Assembly: GCA_030123585.1 (NCBI GenBank)
Contig: CP126120.1
Span: forward strand, 2,543,001 to 2,607,000
DNA length: 64,000 nt
DNA from: Rhodanobacteraceae bacterium
GTDB lineage: Bacteria; Pseudomonadota; Gammaproteobacteria; Xanthomonadales; Rhodanobacteraceae
Reading direction: 5' to 3'
Position 1 is the first letter of the stretch. Each line of letters starts with the position of its first letter. Both the position numbers and the translations under genes were made by a program. The notes below the pieces were generated by a model. That model had not been told where the DNA came from, ran no database searches, and saw only the letters and a program-made list of their open reading frames with translations. Positions 56,021 to 64,000 of this stretch are shown here, one piece after another.

Positions 56021-56422
56021 GTCGCGAGCACGCTCGCTCCTACAGCCAGGCATCGTAGGAGCCTGCGTGCAGGCACGCATCATTTGTCGTCGCCCCGGCG
56101 TACGCCGGGATTCCGTGTATCTCCCCCTCTCCCGCTTGCGGGAGAGGGTTGGGGTGAGGGGAAAACTTGCGTGTCCTCTCACCACATCCCCGTCTTTTCC
56201 CGCGTGCCTCCAGCGCCGTAGGTTGGGCTGACGCCAGCTTCATCGGCGGAAGCCCAACATCGATGCTGAGCCACGCGAAACCCAACGCTGTGGTTTGTCC
56301 ATGTTGGGCTTCCCCCGGATCAAGTCCGGGGTCAGCCCAACCTAATGCTGCCGAAACAGAAAGTCACTCTCTCGCCGAGGGCGTGCGAAACCTCTCTTGA
56401 TCGGACGTGCGCAAAGCGCACG
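56021..56422. repeat. 402-base intergenic mosaic of several repeat families, including TTGGGCTGA copy E
   Basis: No gene is visible here. In order: a GCTCCTAC/GTAGGAGC palindrome with CCTGCGTGCAGG (56034-56075), CCCCGGCGTACGCCGGG (56094-56110), a CCCTCTCCCGC hairpin followed by TGGGGTGAGGGG (about 56121-56161), and a long TTGGGCTGA element (56218-56344) ending TCAGCCCAACCTA. The last contains an additional internal half copy. The region separates the convergent glnE and ELM1 genes. Confidence 0.8.
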
Positions 56423-57373
56423 CTACGCGCGCGCCGCCATGCGCTTGTGCAGCTCGGCCGCGACGGCTTGCGTCTCGCGGAGCGGCGGCACGCCGGCGCG
56501 CGGCGCACCTGGTTCGGTCAATAGGCCGCGTTCGCGCAGCGCGGCGTGGAAGCGAGCGATTTTTTCCGGCAACGGCGCGGCTGTCGTGGTGTGCACCGGC
56601 GCGCCGGTGGCGCAGGCCTCGGACAGCATGTTGACCGAATCCGGCGTCGCGATGATGCGGTCGGCCCAGCCGAGCAGGCCGGGATAGGGGTTGGCGCCGT
56701 CGCCGTTCCAGAACACGCCAGGGAAGTCCTTGAGTGCGTCGCGCAGGGTTGCGGCAAACGCGGGCGGGGTGCGCCGCGAAACCGTGGCCAGCACGCCGCC
56801 TTGCGCGACCTCGCGCACCAGCGCGATCAGTTTTTGCGCGAGCGCATCGTCGAACTCGATGCCGCGGCGCGGGCCGCCGACCAGCAACGCCACGCGCGGA
56901 CCCGGCAGCGCGCCGAAATCCGGGAACGCCTCGCGCCCGGACGCAAGCCAGGTGTCGTCGACCGGATTCAGCGAACCCAGCGTGGTCAACACGTTCGCGC
57001 CTTCAAGCCGATCGTGGCGCGGCGCGATCACGGCATCCCAATGGCGCGAATCGATGCGCGGGTCGAGGATCTGCACGCTGTAGCAATCGCCATCGGACAG
57101 GTCGCGCAGCATCCGCGTCAGCAGCGCCGCCGCACGTCCGCAACCGATGGCGATGTCGGGCCACGGCGGTTCGAAGCCGGCGCGGTCGCGCGGCGCCAGG
57201 GCGAGGCGTCCGCCCGGCAGCCGGCGCGGCGCGAACCACGCCCACGGCGCGCGCAACGGCAACGCGAGCACGCGCGCGGAGACCCCCAGCGCGGACGCCA
57301 GCGCGAGCGCCTGGCGCTCGTTGCCGGCGGCGCCGTCGCTGATGACCCAGGCGGTATGGGGCGGGTGTGGCAT
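56423..57373 (-). CDS. ELM1-family protein (predicted GT-B-like envelope enzyme)
   Basis: The 316-residue protein belongs to the family named after plant mitochondrial fission factor ELM1 (WVISDGAAGNERQALALASAL, VALLVGGPRRGIEFDD, NPYPGLLGWADRIIATPDSVNMLSEACATG). The fold resembles GT-B glycosyltransferases. In bacteria these genes often lie near LPS genes, as here, so a role in sugar transfer is plausible. A fission function in bacteria is not implied. It is divergent from mgtC-like. Confidence 0.82.
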   Translation of the reverse strand: MPHPPHTAWVISDGAAGNERQALALASALGVSARVLALPLRAPWAWFAPRRLPGGRLALAPRDRAGFEPPWPDIAIGCGRAAALLTRMLRDLSDGDCYSVQILDPRIDSRHWDAVIAPRHDRLEGANVLTTLGSLNPVDDTWLASGREAFPDFGALPGPRVALLVGGPRRGIEFDDALAQKLIALVREVAQGGVLATVSRRTPPAFAATLRDALKDFPGVFWNGDGANPYPGLLGWADRIIATPDSVNMLSEACATGAPVHTTTAAPLPEKIARFHAALRERGLLTEPGAPRAGVPPLRETQAVAAELHKRMAARA

Positions 57374-57460
57374 CGGGTTGGTGTCGGAAAGGTCGCGTGA
57401 TTATGCGGGAGTTCGCTTGGCGGATAGACTTTCGCCATTCGGATATCGCGGATTCGCACC

Positions 57461-58156
57461 ATGCTGCCGACCTGGGAAATTGCAGTGCGCCTGTTGCTCG
57501 CCGCCGCGCTCGGTGCGGTGATCGGCTTCGACCGCGAGCGCCACACCTGGGCCGCGGGGCTGCGCACCCACATGCTGGTGTGCCTCGGCGCGGCGCTGGT
57601 GATGATCGTTTCGGCCTACGCGTTTTCGGACATCCTCCAGCAATGGCCTCACGTGGTGCTGGATCCGTCGCGGATCGCCGCGCAGGTGGTCAGCGGCATC
57701 GGTTTCCTCGGCGCCGGCACCATCATGTTCATGCAGCGCGAGAACGTGGTGCGCGGATTGACCACCGCCGCGGGTCTGTGGACGGTGGCGGCGATCGGGC
57801 TCGCGGTCGGCGGCGGGATGTATGTCGCCGGCGTGATCGCGACCGCGGTGGCATGGGTGATCCTGGCAGTGCTGAAACCGCTGGAGCGCCGTTTCGCGGT
57901 GCGCAAGACCCTGCCGCAGGTGCGGATCGGTTTCGCCAGCCGCGCTTCGCTGGCGGCGATCGAAGCCGTGCTGGCCAGCCGCGAGCTCCCGGCCAGCACC
58001 ATCGTGACCCGCCGCATTCCCGACGATGGCGACGAGGTCTCGGTGGAGTTCGCGCGCGGCTTCGAACGCAACAGGCTGGGCGAACTGGCCGACGCCCTGC
58101 GCGGCCTGCCGGGCGTGCAGTCGGTGTCGCTGGAGGTGACTTCGCGGGCGAGTTGA
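57461..58156 (+). CDS. MgtC/SapB family membrane protein
   Basis: The 231-residue protein has five hydrophobic helices with the MgtC signatures GAVIGFDRERHTWAAGLRTHMLVCLGAAL and VVSGIGFLGAGTIM, followed by a cytoplasmic C-terminal domain of about 80 residues (ACT-like). MgtC proteins affect magnesium stress survival and can inhibit the F-ATPase; whether this copy does so is unknown. Confidence 0.87.
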   Translation: MLPTWEIAVRLLLAAALGAVIGFDRERHTWAAGLRTHMLVCLGAALVMIVSAYAFSDILQQWPHVVLDPSRIAAQVVSGIGFLGAGTIMFMQRENVVRGLTTAAGLWTVAAIGLAVGGGMYVAGVIATAVAWVILAVLKPLERRFAVRKTLPQVRIGFASRASLAAIEAVLASRELPASTIVTRRIPDDGDEVSVEFARGFERNRLGELADALRGLPGVQSVSLEVTSRAS

Positions 58157-58217
58157 GGCGGGTGCGCGCCGGGCTGCGTTAGAATTGCCGGCGTTGACTC
58201 CAGCGGACCCTCGAAGC

Positions 58218-58439
58218 ATGTCTCCCCAGCCTGCCCCCTCCTTTCCCGTGGGCGAACCCGCCAACGCCAAGCGGCGCTACGAAGTGACCGCGGCGGACCT
58301 GCCGCTGGCTTGCCCGCTGCCGGAAATGACGCTGTGGAATTCGCACCCACGCATCTACCTGCCGATCGTGGATGACGGCGGCTCCACCGTGTGTCCGTAT
58401 TGCGGCGCGGAATACGTGCTCAAGCGTTCCGAAGGCTGA
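58218..58439 (+). CDS. Zinc-finger CHCC-type protein
   Basis: The 73-residue protein has the CHCC pattern Cys32, His43, Cys59 and Cys62 (ACPLPEMTLWNSHPRIYLPI then STVCPYCGAEYVL). This is the zf-CHCC domain also found in a complex I accessory subunit; bacterial members are widespread and of unclear role. I chose MSPQPAPSFP as start. It lies ahead of the GT4 gene on the same strand by 54 bases. Confidence 0.85.
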   Translation: MSPQPAPSFPVGEPANAKRRYEVTAADLPLACPLPEMTLWNSHPRIYLPIVDDGGSTVCPYCGAEYVLKRSEG

Positions 58440-58493
58440 ACCGTTCAGGCGGTCATCGGAGCATCCGCACGCAAGGGACGGCGCATTTCTTGC

Positions 58494-59675
58494 ATGCCTT
58501 CCCTCATGCCCACTGCAGCCGTGCCATTGGGGCCCGTGTCCGAGTCCGCCGCCGCGCAACCCCGCCTCACCGTCGTCCAGTTGCTGCCGGCGCTGGAAAA
58601 CGGCGGCGCCGAGTGTTCGACGCTGGAAGTCTCGCGCGCGCTGGTCGCGGCGGGACATCGTTCGGTGGTGATTTCGGCGGGCGGCCGGCTGGCCGAGCGG
58701 CTGGAGCGCGAGGGCGGCGAGCACGTCGTGCTGGACGTCGGTTCCAAGTCGCTGCGCAGCCTGACCAGGATCGGCAGCTTGCGACGCGCCTTGACCGCGA
58801 TCGGCCCCGACATCGTGCATGCCCGTTCGCGGGTGCCGGCGTGGCTGGGCTGGCTCGCGCTGCGCGGCATGCGCCCGCGGCCGCATTTCGTCACCACCGT
58901 GCATGGGCTGAATTCCCCCGGCCGCTGGAGCAGCATCATGACCCGTGGCGAGCGGGTGATCGTGGTGTCGCAGACCGTGCACGATTTCGTGCTGGGCCAC
59001 TACCCGCATGTGGATGCCGCGAGGCTCACCGTGATTCCACGCGGCATCGACCCGGATGCCTTTCCCTACGGCTACCGGCCCGACGATGCGTGGCGCAAGG
59101 CGTTCTTCGCTGAGTTCCCCCAACTGGCCGGCGCGCCGCTGCTGACCCTGCCGGGACGCGGCACGCGCCTCAAGGGCCACGCCGACGCGATCCAACTGAT
59201 CGCTGCCCTGCGCGAACGCGGCGTGGACGCGCGCCTGCTGCTGCTGGGCGTGGTCGAGGCGGGACGCGAGGCCTATCTGCGCGAAATGCAGACGCTGGCG
59301 CAGACCCTCGGCGTCGCCGACATCGTGGCGTTTTCGCCGCCGCGCAGCGATGTGCGCGACGTGTTCGCGGTGTCCGACCTGGTGCTGCAGCTTTCCAACA
59401 AGCCCGAGAGTTTCGGCCGCACCGTGATCGAGGCGCTGTCGCTGTGCCGCCCGGTGCTCGGCTACGCACACGGCGGCGTCGGCGAATTGCTGGCCGAGCT
59501 GTACCCGGCCGGACGCGTGCCGGTCGGCGACGCGGTGAAGCTGACCGACCGCGCCGCGGAATTGATCGGCCGCGCGCCGCCCATCCCGCCGCTGCAACGC
59601 TACCGCCTCGCCGACATGCAAGAGGCGGTGTTGGCGATGTATCGGGAATTGGCCTCCACACCACGGAGATCCTGA
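58494..59675 (+). CDS. GT4-family glycosyltransferase
   Basis: The 393-residue protein has the GT-B pattern: N-terminal VVQLLPALENGGAECSTLEVSRAL, donor-domain GVVEAGREAYLREMQTLAQ, and the GT4 EX7E-type region PESFGRTVIEALSLCRPVLGYAHGGVGE. It probably adds a sugar to the LPS core or O-antigen, given the ligase, GT2 and acyltransferase genes that follow. Acceptor and sugar unknown. Confidence 0.87.
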   Translation: MPSLMPTAAVPLGPVSESAAAQPRLTVVQLLPALENGGAECSTLEVSRALVAAGHRSVVISAGGRLAERLEREGGEHVVLDVGSKSLRSLTRIGSLRRALTAIGPDIVHARSRVPAWLGWLALRGMRPRPHFVTTVHGLNSPGRWSSIMTRGERVIVVSQTVHDFVLGHYPHVDAARLTVIPRGIDPDAFPYGYRPDDAWRKAFFAEFPQLAGAPLLTLPGRGTRLKGHADAIQLIAALRERGVDARLLLLGVVEAGREAYLREMQTLAQTLGVADIVAFSPPRSDVRDVFAVSDLVLQLSNKPESFGRTVIEALSLCRPVLGYAHGGVGELLAELYPAGRVPVGDAVKLTDRAAELIGRAPPIPPLQRYRLADMQEAVLAMYRELASTPRRS

Positions 59676-59730
59676 CAGCGGTGCGAGTCTGTCGCGGTTA
59701 CGATGCGCGTTTTCCGCCTCGTGGCCGTCG

Positions 59731-61041
59731 ATGAGCGAGTCGTCCGCCCAACGCCTTCGCGCCGCACTGCTGTCGCCGCTGACGCCGATCTGGCTGGTGG
59801 TGTTCCTGCTGCCGTTCGGACGTTCCAGCGAACTCGGCGTGCTGATCTGCATGCTGGGTGCAATCATCCTGTTCGTGCGCGACCGGCACGCGCTGACTGG
59901 GCATCCCGGCGCGCGCCTGGTGCTGTGGTTGTGGGCCGCGTATTTCGGGGCAGCATTGATCTCGGCGCCGGCCGCGATCGATCCCGCGCGCAGTTGGAGC
60001 AGCGCGGCGGCGTACCTGCGTTTCGCGCCGTTCGCGGTGTACGTGTGCTTCGCGGCGCGGCGCGAATCGCGGTTGAACGCGCTGTGCCTCGCGACCGGCG
60101 TAGTGGTGGCGTTGTGGGCGGTGGATGCGTGGGTGCAGGCGCTGACAGGCTTCAGCCTCGGCGGCCACGCCGATCCGCAGCGGATTTCCGGCATCTTCGG
60201 CGCCGGAAACCTGAAACTCGGGCCGGTGCTGGCCTCGCTGTCGCCGTTCGTGCTGTGGGCGGCCAGGCGGCGCTTCGGCCGCGCGGGATTGATCGCCGCG
60301 ATGCTGTTCCTGCTGGTGCCGATCCTGTTGGCCGGTTCACGCGCGGCGTGGATCACCTATGCCGTCGTTCTGCTGACGTTCTTCTGGGTCGAGGCGCGCT
60401 CGCCGCTGCGGTTCGCCGCGTGGGTGCTCGCCGCCTGCGTGGTGGTCGCGGCGGCGATGGGCATCGCGTGGAAGACGTCGTCGCGTTTCGATGCGCGGAT
60501 GAACCGCACGCTGGCCGCGTTGCACGACAGCCGCCATGCGCTCGATTACGCCAGCAGCGGCCGCCTCGACATCTGGCGCGTGACCGCGCGGATGATCGCG
60601 GCGCATCCGGTCGTCGGCGTGGGCGTGCGCGATTTTCGCGAGGCGTATCCGCATTACGCGCCGCCCAACGATCACTTCGTCACGTCCGAAGCCTGCGGCG
60701 TGGGCGAGGGCGCCTGCCATCCGCACCAGATCGTGCTGGAAATCCTCGGCGACACCGGCGTGGTCGGATTGATCCTGTGGCTGGCGGGTGTCGTGCTGGC
60801 GATCCGCGCCTGGCGCAGCGCGGGGCCGGAAGCGCGACGGCGCACGTTCCCCGTCACCGTGGCCCTGGCCGCCACGGTGTTCCCGCTGAACACACACCTC
60901 GCGTTCTACTCCGCGTGGTGGGGCTTGCTGTTCTGGTGGTTGCTGGCGTTGTGGTGCGCGGCCTTGTACGCGGATGTTCCCGACGATGCGCCGGTTCAGC
61001 GCGCCCACATGCGGATGAAGGATCTTGCGCATGGCGCGTGA
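59731..61041 (+). CDS. O-antigen ligase (WaaL-like) / Wzy_C family membrane protein
   Basis: The 436-residue protein has about ten membrane helices and a large periplasmic loop, with the Wzy_C region (SSGRLDIWRVTARMIAAHPVVGVGVRDF, then CHPHQIVLEILGDTGVVGLILW). Such proteins attach O-antigen to lipid A-core or polymerise repeat units. The gene overlaps the next by a few bases. Confidence 0.84.
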   Translation: MSESSAQRLRAALLSPLTPIWLVVFLLPFGRSSELGVLICMLGAIILFVRDRHALTGHPGARLVLWLWAAYFGAALISAPAAIDPARSWSSAAAYLRFAPFAVYVCFAARRESRLNALCLATGVVVALWAVDAWVQALTGFSLGGHADPQRISGIFGAGNLKLGPVLASLSPFVLWAARRRFGRAGLIAAMLFLLVPILLAGSRAAWITYAVVLLTFFWVEARSPLRFAAWVLAACVVVAAAMGIAWKTSSRFDARMNRTLAALHDSRHALDYASSGRLDIWRVTARMIAAHPVVGVGVRDFREAYPHYAPPNDHFVTSEACGVGEGACHPHQIVLEILGDTGVVGLILWLAGVVLAIRAWRSAGPEARRRTFPVTVALAATVFPLNTHLAFYSAWWGLLFWWLLALWCAALYADVPDDAPVQRAHMRMKDLAHGA

Positions 61042-61825
61042 AAAGTTCTCGCTGGTCGTCATCACCTTCAACAACGCGGACACGCTGGAACGCTGCCTCG
61101 CCGCGGCCGACTTCGCGGACGAGATCGTGGTGCTGGATTCCGGATCCACCGACGCAACGGTGGAAATCGCGCGCCGCCACGGCGCGCGCGTTGCCACGCA
61201 TCCGTTCGACGATTACGGCCCGCAGAAGCAGCGCGCCATCGACATGGCGGCGCACGACTGGATATTGAATCTCGACGCCGACGAAATCCTGTCGCCCGGC
61301 ACGCGCGAAGTGATCGAGCGCGCGTTGGAAAATCCGCAAAAGGCGGGATTTCGCCTGCCGCGCCGCGAGCGGATGTTCTGGAGCGTGCAGCACCCGTGGA
61401 GCCATCGCAACGGCCACCTGCGCCTGTTCGACCGCCGGCGCGGGCGCATGAACGCGGTGCCGGTGCACGCGGCGGTGGAAGTGGACGGCCCGGTCGCGAC
61501 GCTCCATCGCGCCGACTTCGTCAACATGGGCGACGACGACATCGCCGCGCGCGTCGCCAAGATCAACCGCTATTCGTCCGGCATGGTCGCCGACAAGCTC
61601 GCGCGCAAGCAGCGTTTCAGCGGCCCGATGATGTTGGTGTACCCGCCGATCTTCTTCGTGCGGCAATACCTCTTCAAGCGCTATTTCCTGTCCGGCTGGG
61701 CCGGTTTCATCGCCAGCGTGCTGGGGTCGTTCTACGTGTTCCTGAAGTATGCGAAGTTGCATGAGGCGCGGAGAGCCGGGACTCGGGACCCGGGACTCGG
61801 GACTCGGCAAGATCAAGAGCGGTAG
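61031..61825 (+). CDS. GT2-family glycosyltransferase, WaaE/KdtX-like
   Basis: The 264-residue protein has the GT-A nucleotide-binding start SLVVITFNNADTLERCLAAADFADEIVVLDSGSTD and the metal-binding LNLDADE. It resembles the beta-1,4-glucosyltransferase of LPS core (WaaE/KdtX). Its last ~15 residues (RAGTRDPGLGTRQDQER) are encoded by a GGGACTCGGGAC repeat and are probably added by the repeat. The ATG at 61031 is preferred to an earlier TTG. Confidence 0.85.
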   Translation: MAREKFSLVVITFNNADTLERCLAAADFADEIVVLDSGSTDATVEIARRHGARVATHPFDDYGPQKQRAIDMAAHDWILNLDADEILSPGTREVIERALENPQKAGFRLPRRERMFWSVQHPWSHRNGHLRLFDRRRGRMNAVPVHAAVEVDGPVATLHRADFVNMGDDDIAARVAKINRYSSGMVADKLARKQRFSGPMMLVYPPIFFVRQYLFKRYFLSGWAGFIASVLGSFYVFLKYAKLHEARRAGTRDPGLGTRQDQER

Positions 61826-61960
61826 CGCGCACATTCAGCGGGCTCCTGCACGGCCTGCCCTCAATCGAATCGTGGTGCCCGCTCCATTGGGCGGGCCATG
61901 GCACTGGACTGCGCTTCTCAGCCTTTCCCCGAGCCCCGAGTCCCGTGTCCCGAGTCCCGC
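61775..61960. repeat. Inverted pair of CGGGACTCGGGAC repeats at the convergent GT2 / lpxL ends
   Basis: CGGGACTCGGGACCCGGGACTC units (61777-61808) face CCGAGTCCCG-type units (61928-61960) in inverted orientation, about 120 bases apart. The two arms lie inside the 3' ends of the two convergent genes. Related GATTCCC units lie between groES and groEL. Confidence 0.75.
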
Positions 61961-62877
61961 CCGTACACCCGCGGCATCCCCTCCGGCCGTGTCTTGAACC
62001 GCTTGTGTGCCCACAGGTATTGCGCGGGCGCTTCGCGCACCATGCGCTCGATCGCGGCGTTGACGCGGGCGGTGTCGGCGACGACATCATCGCCCGGAAA
62101 GTCTTCCAGCGGCGCTTCCAGCCGCAGCACGTAACCGCCATCTTCGGTGCGGCGGTGGAAGAACGGCATCACCGCGGCGCCCGAGAGCCGCGCGAGATGA
62201 TGGGTCGCCGTGATCGTCGAAGCGGGGATGCCGAAGAACGGCGCGAACACCGAATCCTTGCCGCGCATGTCCTGGTCGGGCGCATACCAGACGGTGCCGC
62301 CGCGCTTCAGGTATTTCACGCATCCGCGCAACTGGTCCTTGTCGAACATCGCGTCGGCGTAGGCGAGGCGCGCGCGCAGCACGTTCCATTCGAACACGTC
62401 CGAATCCATCCGCCGGTACATCCCGGCGATCCTGATCCGGCGCGAGATCAGCCGCGCGCACAGTTCCAGGTGCGAGAAATGCCCGCCCACCAGCAGCACG
62501 CCACGGCCCGCGGCGCGTGCGGCTTCGAGATGTTCCAGCCCCTCGATGTCGACGTGCAGCTTCGCGAGCTTCGCATCGGACGCGAACCAGCCCAGCGCGA
62601 ATTCGCCCAGCATCCGCCCCATCTCGCGGGTGGCTTCGCGGCGCAACGCTTCGCGTTGTTGCGCATCGAGTTCGGGAAAACACAGTTCGAGGTTGCGCGC
62701 GATCACGTGCCGCCTTGCGCGCAGCAGCGGCGATGTGAGCACGCCGAATGCCGCGCCCAGCCGGATCACCCAGCGCGCCGGTAGCCACACGATCGCGCGA
62801 ATGAAGCCGATGCCCAGCCACGCCGGCCAGTGGCGCGGCGCCAGCAGCTTGCGTGGGATGGGTGGCGATGCAGGCAT
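61918..62877 (-). CDS. lpxL: Lipid A biosynthesis acyltransferase (LpxL/HtrB family)
   Basis: LpxL transfers laurate to the Kdo2-lipid A precursor. The 319-residue protein has an N-terminal membrane helix region, the acyltransferase HX4E-type motif GGHFSHLELCARL, and YAPDQDMRGKDSVFAPFFG. I chose MPASPPIPRKLL (62877); the frame continues upstream with unlike sequence. The last ~12 residues (RDSGHGTRGSGKG) come from a repeat. Acyl chain length specificity is not predictable. Confidence 0.88.
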   Translation of the reverse strand: MPASPPIPRKLLAPRHWPAWLGIGFIRAIVWLPARWVIRLGAAFGVLTSPLLRARRHVIARNLELCFPELDAQQREALRREATREMGRMLGEFALGWFASDAKLAKLHVDIEGLEHLEAARAAGRGVLLVGGHFSHLELCARLISRRIRIAGMYRRMDSDVFEWNVLRARLAYADAMFDKDQLRGCVKYLKRGGTVWYAPDQDMRGKDSVFAPFFGIPASTITATHHLARLSGAAVMPFFHRRTEDGGYVLRLEAPLEDFPGDDVVADTARVNAAIERMVREAPAQYLWAHKRFKTRPEGMPRVYGRDSGHGTRGSGKG

Positions 62878-62909
62878 GGCGGGCGATGATAGCAATCGGT
62901 GATCCTGCC

Positions 62910-62991
62910 GTAGGGCGGGAAAAGCCGCGCAGCGGCGCATCCCGCGCGCGGGCAGTTGCGGTAGGGCGGGAGTAGCGCAGCGCATCCCGCC
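62910..62991. repeat. GTAGGGCGGGA intergenic repeats, two tandem copies
   Basis: GTAGGGCGGGA ... GCGCATCCCGC occurs at 62910-62944 and again at 62961-62990. The same family occurs at 37399. They occupy the gap between the rep and lpxL genes. Confidence 0.78.
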
Positions 62992-63002
62992 GAGTGGGAT
63001 CA

Positions 63003-63032
63003 CCCGAAGGCGGGTTGTCACCCGCCTTCGGG
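63003..63032. terminator. Long hairpin downstream of rep (possible terminator or repeat)
   Basis: CCCGAAGGCGGGT pairs perfectly with ACCCGCCTTCGGG over 13 bases around a four-base loop. It is 8 bases past the rep stop (minus strand). There is no T run, so it is at best an atypical terminator; its GCGGGTTGTCACCCGC core is shared with the repeat at 37360. Confidence 0.5.
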
Positions 63033-63039
63033 GCGCGAT

Positions 63040-64000
63040 TCAACCCAGCATCGCCGCGATCTTCGCCAGATGCGTGGCCGCGGCTTCGCGCCGTGCTTGA
63101 GCATCGGCTTCGGGATCGGCACCGTCGCGGTGCAGGTCACTCGCCGGCAGTTCGTCGAGGAAGCGGCTGGGTTTTTGCTTGAACGTTTGCCCGAAGCGCC
63201 GCCCCTGCACGCTGTAACTCAGATGCAGCAGCTCTTTCGCGCGGGTGAGCCCGACGTAGAACAGGCGGCGTTCCTCGTCGAGTCGGCCTTCGTCGATTGC
63301 GCCCTCGTGCGGCAGCGTGCCGTCCTCGCAGCCGACGATGTGCACGCAGCGGAACTCCAGCCCTTTCGCCGAGTGCAGGGTCATCAGGCGTACCGCGTCG
63401 CCGCCGTCGTCCTTGTCGGCGCGCGACAGCAGTGCGAGCTGCGCGGCGAGATCGTTGGCGCGCGAGCGGCCGTCGTCCATCGCGCGGAACCAGCCGATCA
63501 GTTCGCGCACGTTGCCGAGGCGGCGCTCGCGCAGGGCTTCGTCGCGCACGCCGTGCGCAAGATGTTCGACATAGCGCGTGCGGCGCAGCAGTTCCTCGGT
63601 CAGATCGACGGCGCCGGCGTGCCGGGCGTGCGCCTGCAGTCCGTCGATCAGCTCGACGAAGCCCGCCAGCGCCGCAGCCGGCCGCGCCGCGAGTTGCTGC
63701 AGCACCGCGTGGCTGTGCGCGGCGGTCAGCAGCGACAGGTGCTTCGACTGCGCGAGTTCGCCGAGCTTCTCCAGCGTGGTCGCGCCGATCTCGCGGCGCG
63801 GCACGTTGACGATGCGGAGGAACGCCGCGTCGTCGTCGGGGTTCGCGACAAGCCGCAAATACGCCAGCACGTCCTTGACCTCGGCGCGATCGAGGAAGCT
63901 CAGTGCGCCGGTCAGGTGATACGGAATGCGCGCCAACTGCAGCGCCTTTTCCAGCGCGCGCGCCTGGTGGTTGCCGCGATACAGCAGCGCGCAGTCCGAC
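63040..64000 (-). CDS. rep: ATP-dependent DNA helicase Rep (partial, N-terminus off the right edge)
   Basis: Rep is a 3'-5' UvrD-family helicase that clears protein roadblocks ahead of the replisome. The visible C-terminal 320 residues have the Rep-like run PYHLTGALSFLDRAEVKDVLAYLR, LRIVNVPRREIGATTLEKL, helicase motif V (VRLMTLHSAKGLEF) and motif VI (FYVGLTRAKELL). The N-terminal ATP-binding half is outside the window. Confidence 0.93.
   Translation of the reverse strand, partial: SDCALLYRGNHQARALEKALQLARIPYHLTGALSFLDRAEVKDVLAYLRLVANPDDDAAFLRIVNVPRREIGATTLEKLGELAQSKHLSLLTAAHSHAVLQQLAARPAAALAGFVELIDGLQAHARHAGAVDLTEELLRRTRYVEHLAHGVRDEALRERRLGNVRELIGWFRAMDDGRSRANDLAAQLALLSRADKDDGGDAVRLMTLHSAKGLEFRCVHIVGCEDGTLPHEGAIDEGRLDEERRLFYVGLTRAKELLHLSYSVQGRRFGQTFKQKPSRFLDELPASDLHRDGADPEADAQARREAAATHLAKIAAMLG

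Noticed and set aside
53705..56185. 826-codon minus-strand open frame
   Set aside because: It is the antisense of glnE, typical of high-GC third-position bias.
58179..60356. 725-codon minus-strand frame opposite GT4 and O-antigen ligase genes
   Set aside because: No domain is visible and the plus-strand genes have clear families and ribosome sites.

Overview
The window is 64 kb of GC-rich gammaproteobacterial chromosome. Gene content points to the Xanthomonadales/Lysobacterales, most likely the family Rhodanobacteraceae: a CIRCE-controlled groESL, an aroQ-accB-accC operon, a cutA-dsbD-tlpA cluster, a CysB-type regulator beside cysJIH and cysG, and many short palindromic intergenic repeats. 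The family assignment is inference from gene content and style; no rRNA or tRNA gene was seen. Coding density is high and most operons use 1-4 base stop/start overlaps.

Layout. 1-5.7 kb: recC-recB (DNA break repair), recB running off the left edge. 5.8-9.1 kb: an MFS carrier, a nicotinamide phosphoribosyltransferase and a VapBC-type toxin-antitoxin pair with a perfect operator palindrome. 9.2-14.7 kb: an unusual seven-gene plus-strand cluster (arginase-fold protein, two small EamA/SMR-like membrane proteins, an esterase-like hydrolase, a FemAB/GNAT-type transferase, an acyl carrier protein and a ketosynthase) that looks like an uncharacterised acyl-conjugate or lipid pathway; it is the best candidate for something new. 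14.9-26.4 kb: sulfur assimilation (two cysteine synthases, Prx6, cysG, cysB-like regulator, cysH, cysI, cysJ) with pheA and a small secreted protein embedded. 26.9-33.6 kb: a class III aminotransferase plus HAD phosphatase pair and a four-gene export system (outer membrane factor, FtsX-type permease, ATPase, HlyD-type lipoprotein). 33.7-42.6 kb: desaturase, yqeY, rpsU, tsaD, folB, a short folK, an EcsC protein, a pteridine reductase, an NDUFAF7-type methyltransferase, and accC/accB/aroQ. 42.8-47.9 kb: tlpA, dsbD, cutA, groES, groEL. 48.2-53 kb: a second PIN toxin-antitoxin pair, an NrtS-like protein, secreted and outer-membrane proteins, and an LTA-synthase-like sulfatase-fold enzyme. 53.2-56 kb: glnE. 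56.4-62.9 kb: envelope/LPS genes (ELM1 family, MgtC, zinc protein, GT4, O-antigen ligase, GT2, LpxL-type acyltransferase). 63-64 kb: rep helicase, running off the right edge.

Non-coding structure is notable. At least five copies of one palindromic element (ends GTAGGTTGGGCTGA and TCAGCCCAACCTAC) and several other short repeat families sit mostly at gene 3' ends. Several genes (aroQ, the GT2 gene, lpxL, cysK, the EcsC gene) end inside repeat sequence. A decayed inverted copy of the tlpA 3' end and its downstream hairpin lies upstream of glnE. No CRISPR array, intact transposase, integrase or prophage was seen.
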